Below are positions 43,786 through 51,908 of a stretch of 64,000 bases of DNA, piece by piece; within the stretch, counting starts at the first letter, position 1; every line of letters begins with the position of its first letter. A model generated the notes under the pieces. That model was not told where the DNA came from. It worked only from the letters and a program-made list of their open reading frames with translations, and made no database searches. Location: assembly GCF_014189505.1 (NCBI RefSeq), contig NZ_CP050303.1, positions 496,001 to 560,000 on the forward strand, read 5' to 3'. The position numbers and the translations under genes are program-made. The stretch comes from Phyllobacterium sp. 628 (GTDB lineage: Bacteria; Pseudomonadota; Alphaproteobacteria; Rhizobiales; Rhizobiaceae).

Positions 43786-43812
43786 CCCGGTGCCTAATTA
43801 ATTGGCACCGGG
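43786..43812. promoter_or_regulatory. Perfect palindrome between the adaptor and MFS genes
   Basis: The arms cccggtgcc (43786-43794) and ggcaccggg (43804-43812) flank taattaatt, so the whole is a 27-bp near-perfect palindrome. It lies 124 bp after the efflux operon stop and 115 bp before the MFS start. No T-run follows closely. It could be a weak terminator of the upstream operon or an operator of a TetR/MarR-type regulator for the exporter genes. Confidence 0.55.
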
Positions 43813-43926
43813 GTTGCATTTCTGTTGCAGTTATAATTGAGTGCCGCTCACAACTCGGCCAATCACAGAATCACACTGTGAGTTTTTCAACGGCCGCCCA
43901 TCTGAAGCCCTGTTGAGGCAGTAATC

Positions 43927-45402
43927 ATGACCAACGATACGTCAACTTACGCTGACAGCGCGCAAGTTATTGATCCCGTGGAAGACCATAGCGCCCGCAA
44001 CAAGCTTGTTATCGCCTTGCTCCTCGTGTCAGCTTTTGTTGTCATCCTGAATGAAACCATCATGGGTGTCGCGCTGCCGCACCTGATGGGCGACCTTGGA
44101 ATTACCGCCAGTGCCGCTCAATGGCTGACCACCGCATTCATGTTGACCATGGCGGTCGTCATCCCGATCACCGGTTTTTTGCTGCAGCGTCTTAATACGC
44201 GCCCTGTCTTCATTCTGGCCATGTCGCTGTTCAGCGCCGGCACAGCGATTTCGGCACTGGCACCCGGTTTCGCCGAGCTTGTAATCGGGCGTATTGTTCA
44301 GGCGTCGGGCACTGCGATCATGATGCCCTTGCTGATGACGACGGTCATGACCCTCGTTCCGCCTGAAACCCGCGGCAAAACCATGGGAAACATCTCCATC
44401 GTCATCTCGGTCGCACCAGCTATTGGACCGACACTCTCCGGCTTGATCCTGTCTGCGTTGGATTGGCGTTGGCTGTTCCTTTTGGTGCTGCCAATCGCCC
44501 TGGGAGCACTGGCACTCGGCGCTACGCGCATAAAGAATGTCACGGTCCCAAACAAAGCGCCCATCGATATATTTTCCGTGGTTCTTTCCGCAATCGGTTT
44601 TGGCAGCTTTGTTTATGGCCTGAGCGGATTGGGCGAAGCAGCACTTCATCCGCCAGTTGTGTCACCATGGATTCCGCTTTTGATCGGTGCAGCAGTCATC
44701 GTCATTTTTGTTTTGCGGCAGCGGCAATTGCAAAAACAGAACCGTGCATTGCTCGACCTGCGTACGCTGAGCACGAAAACATTCACGATTTCAGTGGTCA
44801 TGATGGCGATACTGATGATGTCGATGTTTGGCGTATTCATCCTCCTGCCGATCTATACACAGAATGTGCTTGGATTCTCGACGCTGCAAACCGGCTTGCT
44901 GTTGTTGCCCGGCGGCTTGATCATGGGTCTCTGTGCGCCGAAAGTCGGCAGCCTGTTTGATAAAATTGGACCAAAGCCATTGGTTATTCCAGGCTCGATC
45001 CTGCTTGCCATCGTCATGTGGGGCCTGGTTTTCGTGGGGCAGGATACGCCCTTCTGGATGTTGTTGATTGCCCACATTGTGCTCAGCATTGGCCTCGCCC
45101 TGATGTTCACACCGCTGTTCACCGTTAGTCTGGGGTCCCTGCCGCCAAATCTTTATTCGCATGGCAGCGCCATGATCGGCACCACGCAGCAAGTTGCCGG
45201 CGCTGCCGGTACAGCCTTGTTCGTCGCCATCATGACCTTGCATGCGGCAAATCTTGCCAAGGCCGGAGACACCGTCCACGCGGCCACAACCGGTGGTATC
45301 AAACTCGCATTCCTGTGCGGAGCGATTATCTCGCTCGGTGCCGTTGTTGCGGCCTTCTTCATCAAGAAGCCAGATAATCATGGAATGGCGTCACATCACT
45401 AG
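43927..45402 (+). CDS. MFS transporter, DHA2 (EmrB-type) drug exporter
   Basis: A 491-residue transporter with about 14 membrane segments. The first helix is NKLVIALLLVSAFVVILNETIMG, then PHLMGDLGITASAAQWLTTAFML and the antiporter motif C-like ATGPTLSGL variant SVAPAIGPTLSGLIL near 160. Typical for DHA2 is LDWRWLFLLVLPIALGALAL. It expels toxic compounds in exchange for protons. It follows the ABC-type efflux operon by 264 bp and probably has its own promoter. A downstream hairpin (45440-45468) may end the transcript. Confidence 0.94.
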   Translation: MTNDTSTYADSAQVIDPVEDHSARNKLVIALLLVSAFVVILNETIMGVALPHLMGDLGITASAAQWLTTAFMLTMAVVIPITGFLLQRLNTRPVFILAMSLFSAGTAISALAPGFAELVIGRIVQASGTAIMMPLLMTTVMTLVPPETRGKTMGNISIVISVAPAIGPTLSGLILSALDWRWLFLLVLPIALGALALGATRIKNVTVPNKAPIDIFSVVLSAIGFGSFVYGLSGLGEAALHPPVVSPWIPLLIGAAVIVIFVLRQRQLQKQNRALLDLRTLSTKTFTISVVMMAILMMSMFGVFILLPIYTQNVLGFSTLQTGLLLLPGGLIMGLCAPKVGSLFDKIGPKPLVIPGSILLAIVMWGLVFVGQDTPFWMLLIAHIVLSIGLALMFTPLFTVSLGSLPPNLYSHGSAMIGTTQQVAGAAGTALFVAIMTLHAANLAKAGDTVHAATTGGIKLAFLCGAIISLGAVVAAFFIKKPDNHGMASHH

Positions 45403-45439
45403 GCGGGTGATATTGGGAATCTCTGATTAACCTGTTAAG

Positions 45440-45468
45440 GGCTGGAAGAAGCGATCATTCTTCCAGCC
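45440..45468 (+). terminator. Hairpin after the MFS gene
   Basis: An 11-bp perfect stem (ggctggaagaa at 45440-45450 with ttcttccagcc at 45458-45468), loop GCGATCA, 38 bp past the MFS stop. The following TTACTC gives only a short U-run. Confidence 0.65.
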
Positions 45469-45490
45469 TTACTCACGCCGTGGCCACCTC

Positions 45491-45706
45491 ATGGATCCGT
45501 TCCTTAAGCGATGCGTTATCTATGTTTGTCTGGCGGTAGCCTGCGGGGCCGGCTACTACGCAACGGGACGCCATTCGGGCGCGTGGCAACAAATGCAGGT
45601 TGAAGAAATTGCCAGCTCAATACCCCGGTGCTTATCTGTGGGTGATGACGAGACTGTACTTGCCGAAATGCAATCCAGCGAATGCGACGATCAAATCGTC
45701 AACTGA
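45491..45706 (+). CDS. Small membrane-anchored or secreted protein, unknown function
   Basis: A 71-residue frame that I do not recognise. It starts with a positively charged residue pair, then an 18-residue hydrophobic segment (about residues 9-26, VIYVCLAVACGAGYYATG), and a soluble part with two cysteines (SIPRCLSVG and SECDDQ). This composition is protein-like. However, no Shine-Dalgarno sequence precedes the ATG and it starts just after the hairpin at 45440-45468. It may be a real small protein or chance. Confidence 0.4.
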   Translation: MDPFLKRCVIYVCLAVACGAGYYATGRHSGAWQQMQVEEIASSIPRCLSVGDDETVLAEMQSSECDDQIVN

Positions 45707-45765
45707 CCAGCAAACCGCCTAATAATTGCTGACTTTAAACACCGTTGTTTATGGGGCATTGCAGC

Positions 45766-46716
45766 TCATTTTTTTGCTTGAACGCTGCCTTGCTGACGCG
45801 TGAACCATCGAATGCCGCCGACAACTGCAAGGCCGATCAATGGCCATGCCGCCCAGAATGTACCACTCCAGGTCAGGAGATTAATGGCGGTCAGAAGAAG
45901 TCCGACAATGGACAGGGTACCGATCATCCGGTCAATGCCGGGCGTTGTCCGCACCCAGAGAGATGCGGAGGCGGTGGCAAGAGCAAGCAACGGCCAAGCC
46001 GCCCAGAAGGAACCATCCCATGTGAGTGCGTTAATCGCGGCAAGTCCCGCTCCTACGGCACCAAATACGCCGTAGCTGCCTCTTCGCGATTTTACTGGCG
46101 CGGCACTTGTTTCAACCTGCGCACCTCTCAGGGTTACGCTCTCTACCACCCGCTTGTGTTCCATTGGGCTCGGTTGTGCAACTGAAACCCCAGACTCACC
46201 AATCCGTACCGCATAGCTCGGAATACCGCCTTCGATGTTTTTAAGCGAAAGCTGGCCCATATATTCGAAGCCGACCGACATCTTGTTACGGACCTGATCA
46301 TAGACGGTACTGGAAATCACAACCCCGCCAGCTGGCGCTGATGCTTGCAGGCGTGCGGCCACATTCACCCCGTCACCGTAAATGTCGTCACCTTCAACGA
46401 TAACATCACCAAGATTAATGCCGATACGGAATAGCATGCGCGCATCGTTGAGGCGTTGGTTGTTCTGGCCCGCAAGTTCATTCTGGACGTCGATCGCCGC
46501 GCGTACGGCCTCGACAACGCTGGAGAACTCAGCAATGAGGCCATCGCCCCATGTGTTGATGACGCGGCCGTGATGCGCTTCGATCAGTCTCGTCATGGCA
46601 TCACGATATTGCTTAAGCGTGTCGAGCGTCCGCTCTTCGTCGACCTGCATCAAACGCGTGTAATCTTGAACGTCGGCCGAGAAAATCGTGGTTAGCTTGC
46701 GGCGGGTTTCAGACAT
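45766..46716 (-). CDS. Class III adenylate/guanylate cyclase with C-terminal duplicated membrane module
   Basis: A 316-residue protein. Residues 1-170 are a class III cyclase domain: FSADVQDYTRLM (first metal Asp near 15), HHGRVINTWGDGLIAEFSS (second metal Asp near 57), ARMLFRIGINLGDVIVEGDDIYGDGVNVAARLQ. Residues 215-305 hold four short membrane helices. They form two copies of one hairpin: AINALTWDGSFWAAWPLLALA and INLLTWSGTFWAAWPLIGLA. So the catalytic domain is N-terminal and the membrane part C-terminal. Rhizobia have many such cyclases. The signal is not known. Confidence 0.9.
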   Translation of the reverse strand: MSETRRKLTTIFSADVQDYTRLMQVDEERTLDTLKQYRDAMTRLIEAHHGRVINTWGDGLIAEFSSVVEAVRAAIDVQNELAGQNNQRLNDARMLFRIGINLGDVIVEGDDIYGDGVNVAARLQASAPAGGVVISSTVYDQVRNKMSVGFEYMGQLSLKNIEGGIPSYAVRIGESGVSVAQPSPMEHKRVVESVTLRGAQVETSAAPVKSRRGSYGVFGAVGAGLAAINALTWDGSFWAAWPLLALATASASLWVRTTPGIDRMIGTLSIVGLLLTAINLLTWSGTFWAAWPLIGLAVVGGIRWFTRQQGSVQAKK

Positions 46717-46828
46717 GGTGTGCAGTTCCCTCGTCTCCCTCCGTTTGGATACGGAGAGAGTTCCATCTGACGTTGCCCAAGAATATAGGCTGTCATGCTA
46801 TGTGGGAAGTCCCCGCTCAAGACACAAG

Positions 46829-48058
46829 CTAGACCTTCGCTGCCCGCCGCAAAATTTCTACAACCATTTCAGAAGCTTTCATGAGCGAGCCAACTGGCAG
46901 AAATTCATAGATCGAGTGGAAATTGTGCGCACCGCAAAAGAGATTTGGGCAAGGCAAGCCTTTTTCGGACAGCACCGCACCATCATATCCGCCGCGCATG
47001 GGAATGGACCTTGGCTCGACTCCAATTGCCTTCATGGCATCCAGGGCAAGATCAACGGGATAGCGGTTTGGTCCCTGCAGGCTCTCAGCCGCATTGCGAT
47101 ACATCGGCTTATAGTTTTGGGTGACAGTGTGAACCCCGTGAAGCCGGTTAAAGCTTTCGACCAACGTTGCGACGAATTTTCGCCGGTGTTCAAAACCCGA
47201 TTGAGTAAAGTCACGTATATCGAGCACGATTTTTGCCTCGGCAACTGTGCCATGAATCGACTTGACCCAATAATAGCCTTCACGGTTCTCCGTATGCTCC
47301 GGACGCTCGCCCGGAGGTAACATCGAGATGAATTGCTGGGCATAGAGCACCGCATTGCGCAACTTGCCTTTTGCAGACATTGGGTGTGCTGTTTGCCCTT
47401 GAAAGGTTATGTGGAATTCCCCGGCATTCCAGTTCTCGTAGACGATTTCGCCAATGGCGCAACAATCGAGCGTATAGGCAAAATCCGCATGAAGGCTCGC
47501 CACATCCAATGCCTTGGCACCGAGCAGGCCGATCTCTTCGTCCGGAACAAAGACCACCTTCACGTCGCCATGCTCAATCCCGGGGTTTTGCTGCAGGGTT
47601 TGCATCGCATGCATGATTTCAGCGATCGCGGACTTGTTGTCTGCGCCGAGCAGGCTTGTCCCGTCGGTGACAATAATACGGTCCCCGATGTAATCCGTCA
47701 GCTCCGGAAATTCATCCACCCGCATCACAATATCGCGCGCCGGGTTTAGGATGATATCGCCGCCACTATAGTCAACGATTGCCGCGTGCGTGTCGGTGTC
47801 ATATTCGCTGCTGGTATCGAGATGAGCCACCCACGCAATGGTCGGAACTTTACGGGATGCGTCTTTCACGTTGGATGGCAGCGTTCCCACCACGATGGAA
47901 TGTTGTCTTTCTTCGACTGCGAGACCGAGCCCGCGCAACTCTCCGGCCAGCAGATGTGCCAGCTCCGTTTGCCCGGGGCTTGATGGCAAATGTCCGGCAC
48001 CGGGAACAGTTGTGCTGTTGATGCGCGTGTAATTGAGGAATCGCTCGACAATATCCAT
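46829..48058 (-). CDS. pepT: Peptidase T (tripeptide aminopeptidase), divergent copy
   Basis: A 409-residue M20B metallopeptidase. The di-zinc site is visible as AHLDTSS (about residues 78-84), TDGTSLLGADNKSAIAEIM (Asp near 140), FVPDEEIGLLG (Glu near 173), ADFAYTLDC (Asp near 197) and a C-terminal His in GAHNFHSIYEF. I chose ATG at 48058 (MDIVERFLNYT), where GAGGTAGAG precedes and the product begins like PepT. It differs from the second copy at 49981 (for example GADNK instead of GADDK and RGGYDG instead of RGGTDG), so it may have another peptide preference. Divergent from the binding-protein gene. Confidence 0.9.
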   Translation of the reverse strand: MDIVERFLNYTRINSTTVPGAGHLPSSPGQTELAHLLAGELRGLGLAVEERQHSIVVGTLPSNVKDASRKVPTIAWVAHLDTSSEYDTDTHAAIVDYSGGDIILNPARDIVMRVDEFPELTDYIGDRIIVTDGTSLLGADNKSAIAEIMHAMQTLQQNPGIEHGDVKVVFVPDEEIGLLGAKALDVASLHADFAYTLDCCAIGEIVYENWNAGEFHITFQGQTAHPMSAKGKLRNAVLYAQQFISMLPPGERPEHTENREGYYWVKSIHGTVAEAKIVLDIRDFTQSGFEHRRKFVATLVESFNRLHGVHTVTQNYKPMYRNAAESLQGPNRYPVDLALDAMKAIGVEPRSIPMRGGYDGAVLSEKGLPCPNLFCGAHNFHSIYEFLPVGSLMKASEMVVEILRRAAKV

Positions 48059-48216
48059 TGGTTCTCTACCTCTGATCGAAGATGCCGGTTTCAATGATTC
48101 CAGCCAACAGGACAAGCGTCCAGCCGACAGGTTTGTGTTGCGTTGACCACAACCATCGTCAATAAATTGTCATCCCATAGTTGTGGCCGGACGATTCCCA
48201 GAAAAGACAGGACGAT

Positions 48217-49815
48217 ATGAAACTCCACGAGAAGATTCTTTCAGCGACTATTTTTGCGATTGCGTTAGGCGGGTCTGCCATGACGGACGCATCTGCAAAA
48301 ACGTTGATCTATTGCTCCGAGGCAGCACCCGATGGTTTTGACGCCGCGACGACTGCATCCGGCGCCACCTACGATGCTTCAGCGCGCAATGTTTCCAATG
48401 GCCTGATCAAGATCAAGCGCGGTTCAACCGAGCTCGAACCCGGCCTTGCCGAAAGCTGGGACATTTCCGCCGATGGTAAGGAATATACATTTCACCTGCG
48501 GCCGGGCGTAAAATTCCAGACAACGGAATATTTCACACCGACACGCGATTTCAATGCCGATGACGTCATCTTTACGTTTGATCGTCAAGGCAACAAGAAT
48601 AATCCCTATTACGGCAAAGGGCTCTGGCCGCAGTTTAATTCCTATTCTTTCCCAAGCCTCATCAATAAGATCGAACGAATTGACGATCATACCGTGAAGT
48701 TTGTTCTGAACCGTCCGGAAGCGACAATGATCGCCTCCCTCTCCCTGACATTTGCTGTGATCCAGTCCAAGGAATATGCGGATAAGCTTCTTGCAGAAGG
48801 CAAGAGTGACCAGTTCAGTCTTATGCCGATAGGCACCGGCCCCTATCAATTCATCGATTATCAGACAGATACAGCCATCCGTTATCAGGCTAATCCTGAT
48901 TATTGGGGCGGCAAACAAAAGATCGACAATCTGATCATTGCCATCACGCCCGATGCTGCAGTTCGCTATCAAAAATTGAAAGCCGGTGAGTGCCATGTCA
49001 TGGCCTATCCAAACCCGGCTGACCTTGCTGAAATGAAGACCGATCCATCCATTCATCTCATGCAAAAAGAGGGCCTGAACATCGCTTTCATGGCCTACAA
49101 TACATTGATTGCGCCATTCGACGATGTGCGGGTGCGCAAGGCCCTGAACATGGCGATCAACAAGCAGGCTATTATTGATGCTGTTTACGGTTCAACCGGC
49201 ATTGTTGCCGTCAATGCCATGCCTCCGGGTGTCTGGGCCTACAACAAAGAGGTCAAGGATGATCCCTATGATCCGGAACAGTCGCGCAAACTGCTGACGG
49301 AAGCAGGAGTGAAGGATCTCTCGATGAAAATCTGGGCGATGCCCGTGCAGCGCCAGTATATGCCGAATGCACGCCGCACCGCAGAGATGATGCAGTCTGA
49401 CCTGGCGAAGGTCGGTGTCAAGGTTGAGATCGTCTCCTATGACTGGACCGAATATCTGAAACGGTCGCTGGAAAAGGAACGGGACGGTGCTGTCATTATC
49501 GGCTGGACGGGAGGAATTGCCGATCCGGACAATTTCCTTGCGGCTCTCCTTGGCTGTCAGGCTATCGGCAGCGGCAACCGCGCCAACTGGTGCAATCAGG
49601 ACTTTGAGAAGCTGATCCAGGCCGCCAAGCTTACGACTGATCAGGCCGAGCGCACAAAGCTCTACGAGCAGGCGCAGGTGGTGTTCAAGGAACAGGCGCC
49701 GTGGCTTACAATTGCCCATCAGGTCGTGCAGCAGCCGGTGAGCGTCAAGGTCAAGGATTTCCGCATTGATCCATTTGGCGGCAACCTGTTTGAAGGCGTC
49801 GATATCGACGAATAA
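48217..49815 (+). CDS. Dipeptide/oligopeptide-type ABC substrate-binding protein (DppA-like)
   Basis: A 532-residue periplasmic binding protein of the SBP_bac_5 family. The signal peptide ends near ASAK (about residue 27). The start of the mature protein has TLIYCSEAAPDGFDAAT, then the family motifs NVSNGLIKIKRGSTELEPGLAESWDIS, YTFHLRPGVKF, RVRKALNMAINKQ and IIGWTGGIADPDNFL. I chose ATG at 48217, behind AGGACGAT. No Dpp permease or ATPase genes are adjacent, so it must work with components encoded elsewhere or act as a chemoreceptor ligand-binder. Flanked on both sides by peptidase T genes. Confidence 0.94.
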   Translation: MKLHEKILSATIFAIALGGSAMTDASAKTLIYCSEAAPDGFDAATTASGATYDASARNVSNGLIKIKRGSTELEPGLAESWDISADGKEYTFHLRPGVKFQTTEYFTPTRDFNADDVIFTFDRQGNKNNPYYGKGLWPQFNSYSFPSLINKIERIDDHTVKFVLNRPEATMIASLSLTFAVIQSKEYADKLLAEGKSDQFSLMPIGTGPYQFIDYQTDTAIRYQANPDYWGGKQKIDNLIIAITPDAAVRYQKLKAGECHVMAYPNPADLAEMKTDPSIHLMQKEGLNIAFMAYNTLIAPFDDVRVRKALNMAINKQAIIDAVYGSTGIVAVNAMPPGVWAYNKEVKDDPYDPEQSRKLLTEAGVKDLSMKIWAMPVQRQYMPNARRTAEMMQSDLAKVGVKVEIVSYDWTEYLKRSLEKERDGAVIIGWTGGIADPDNFLAALLGCQAIGSGNRANWCNQDFEKLIQAAKLTTDQAERTKLYEQAQVVFKEQAPWLTIAHQVVQQPVSVKVKDFRIDPFGGNLFEGVDIDE

Positions 49816-49825
49816 AGTTTCCTGC

Positions 49826-49855
49826 GAAGGGCCGGAAAATACCATCTGGCCCTTC
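49826..49855 (+). terminator. Terminator of the dipeptide binding-protein gene
   Basis: gaagggcc (49826-49833) pairs with ggcccttc (49848-49855), 8 bp, 14-nt loop, followed by CGCGTTTT. It lies 11 bp after the stop. It resembles an intrinsic terminator with a short T-run. Confidence 0.65.
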
Positions 49856-49980
49856 CGCGTTTTCAGCCGCGCCAAGTCTGCGGTGCGGAAACAGTGAACC
49901 AGAGAAGAAATTCTATTCACGCCGCTGCTTGCAGGGGCTAAACCAGCCGGCAGTTGAAGAGCAAACATTGGATTCAAGCC

Positions 49981-51213
49981 ATGACTGACACTGTTATCGA
50001 CCGCTTCCTTCGTTACGTCGTCATCGACACCCAATCAGACCCCAAGTCGCCGTCACAACCCTCCACGGAAAAGCAGAAAAATCTGGGTCATCTTCTTGTT
50101 GCTGAATTGCTGGCAATCGGACTGGCTGACGCTCACATGGACGAGAACGGCTATGTCTATGCGACCATTCCATCCAATGTTGAAAAGCCGGTGCCCGTCA
50201 TTTGCTTTTGCTCGCATATGGATACAGCACCGGATTTCACCGGAACGAACGTCAAGCCGCAGATTCTGCGGAACTACAGTGGCGGCGATATTCAGCTTTC
50301 GGGCGACCCGAAACAGGTTATTCGTGTCAGCGATCATCCAGCGCTGAAAGATCAAATCGGCAATGACATCATCACCACCGACGGAACGACGCTGCTCGGT
50401 GCTGACGACAAGGCTGGCATTGCCGAGATTATGAGCGCGGCACAGTTTCTGATCGACAATCCCGCCATCAAACATGGAACGATCAAGTTGCTGTTTACGC
50501 CCGACGAAGAAATTGGACGCGGCGTTGACAAGGTTGATCTGGCAAAACTCGGCGCACAATTCGCCTATACAATGGATGGCTCGACGGCCGGCTATATTGA
50601 GGACGAAACGTTTTCGGCCGATGGCGTCGAGATCACCATCGAGGGCGTTGCCATTCATCCGGGCTTTGCCAAGGGTAGAATGCAAAATGCCATCAAGATT
50701 GCCGGTGCCATCATTGACCGGCTGCCAAAGTATATTGCACCCGAAACGACGACGGGCCGCGAGGGCTTCATTCACCCGACCGGTGTGACCGGTTCCATGG
50801 AAAAGGCTGCACTCAGCTTCATCATCCGTGATTTCCATGATGAGGGCCTCACCGCCAAAGAAGCCATACTCGAGACAATCGCAAAGGATGTTCTGAAGGA
50901 CTATCCCGGTGCCTCCTACGGCTTCGCAGTGCATGAACAATATCGCAACATGAAGGCCATTCTCGACCGCAATCCGGAAATCGTCGATAACGCCGTTGAA
51001 GCCGTCCGCCGGGCTGGTATGGAGCCGGTTCGCGGCAGTATTCGTGGCGGGACGGATGGTTCGCGCCTGTCTTTCATGGGGCTGCCCTGCCCCAATATTT
51101 TTGCTGGCGGCCACGCCTTCCACTCACCGCTGGAATGGGTCAGCCGGCAGGATATGGAGAAAGCCGTGGCGACAATCGTGGAACTGGCAAAAGTCTGGGA
51201 AGAGCGCGCATAG
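49981..51213 (+). CDS. pepT: Peptidase T (tripeptide aminopeptidase)
   Basis: A 410-residue M20B peptidase close to canonical PepT. The zinc ligands are in CSHMDTAPDF (about residues 78-85), TTDGTTLLGADDKAGIAEIM, FTPDEEIGRGVDK, FAYTMDGSTAGYIEDE, and GGHAFHSPLEW at the end. RGGTDGSRLSFMGLPCPN is the signature also seen in enterobacterial PepT. I chose ATG at 49981 (MTDTVIDRFLRYV). It removes the N-terminal residue of tripeptides in the cytosol. It is 165 bp past the binding protein on the same strand, and 2 bp before the DUF2161 start. Confidence 0.95.
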   Translation: MTDTVIDRFLRYVVIDTQSDPKSPSQPSTEKQKNLGHLLVAELLAIGLADAHMDENGYVYATIPSNVEKPVPVICFCSHMDTAPDFTGTNVKPQILRNYSGGDIQLSGDPKQVIRVSDHPALKDQIGNDIITTDGTTLLGADDKAGIAEIMSAAQFLIDNPAIKHGTIKLLFTPDEEIGRGVDKVDLAKLGAQFAYTMDGSTAGYIEDETFSADGVEITIEGVAIHPGFAKGRMQNAIKIAGAIIDRLPKYIAPETTTGREGFIHPTGVTGSMEKAALSFIIRDFHDEGLTAKEAILETIAKDVLKDYPGASYGFAVHEQYRNMKAILDRNPEIVDNAVEAVRRAGMEPVRGSIRGGTDGSRLSFMGLPCPNIFAGGHAFHSPLEWVSRQDMEKAVATIVELAKVWEERA

Positions 51214-51215
51214 CC

Positions 51216-51899
51216 TTGGAGACCGCGCTTTATCTTCCAATCAAGAGCTTTCTTGAAGCGGCGGGATACAGCGTCAAGGGAGAGATTGTGGGTTGCGATA
51301 TCGTGGCCCTCAGCGACGGCGAACCACCGCTCGTTGTCATTTGCGAACTCAAGCTGAGTTTCAATCTTGAACTTATTCTGCAGGCCGTGGACCGGGCTGC
51401 AGCCAGCGACGAAGTTTGGCTCGCCGCCCGCGTGTCGGCAAAAGGCAAGGGGCGCGAAAGTGATCGCCGCTTCCGTGATCTCTGCCGGCGGCTGGGTTTT
51501 GGTATGCTCGCCGTTGCGGACAACGGTACGGTCGATGTCATTGTCAGCCCAGTTGCACCGATGCCCCGGAAGAATGCCCGCAAACGGGCACGGCTCGTTG
51601 CCGAACACAAGCGCCGCAAGGGCGATCCAACATTGGGCGGCGGATCGCGCAAACCCATCATGACAGCCTATCGCCAACAGGCTCTCATTTGTGCTGAAGC
51701 TTTGCAACACGGCCATCTGCGCCCGCGAGATCTTCGCGTTGCGGCACCGGATGCTGCCAAAATATTGCTGACCAATGTCTATGGCTGGTTTGAGCGTGTC
51801 GACCGTGGTGTCTACGCAATCACTGAACTTGGTATGGAAGCACTCAAGCGGTGGCCACCCCTACAGGCAGACATCAGCCCGCCCGCCATTGAAGAATGA
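51216..51899 (+). CDS. DUF2161 family protein (predicted PD-(D/E)XK-type phosphodiesterase)
   Basis: A 227-residue protein. LETALYLPIKSFLEAAGYSV opens it, then GCDIVALSDGEPPLVVICELKLS carries the D...(D/E)xK pattern (Asp near 27, Glu-Leu-Lys near 43-45) typical of PD-(D/E)XK nuclease folds. The C-terminus (about 135-227) is a winged-helix-like part: AYRQQALICAEALQHGHLRPRDL and WFERVDRGVYAITELGMEAL. I chose TTG at 51216, 2 bp after the pepT stop, because the family usually begins with the ETALY motif. The substrate is unknown. It is probably translationally coupled to pepT. Confidence 0.8.
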   Translation: METALYLPIKSFLEAAGYSVKGEIVGCDIVALSDGEPPLVVICELKLSFNLELILQAVDRAAASDEVWLAARVSAKGKGRESDRRFRDLCRRLGFGMLAVADNGTVDVIVSPVAPMPRKNARKRARLVAEHKRRKGDPTLGGGSRKPIMTAYRQQALICAEALQHGHLRPRDLRVAAPDAAKILLTNVYGWFERVDRGVYAITELGMEALKRWPPLQADISPPAIEE

Positions 51900-51908
51900 T
51901 GGGTCGCA

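Noticed and set aside
50053-51123. A 356-codon minus-strand frame opposite pepT
   Set aside because: It is a mirror of a strongly conserved peptidase gene. Long antisense frames are common at this GC and codon bias.
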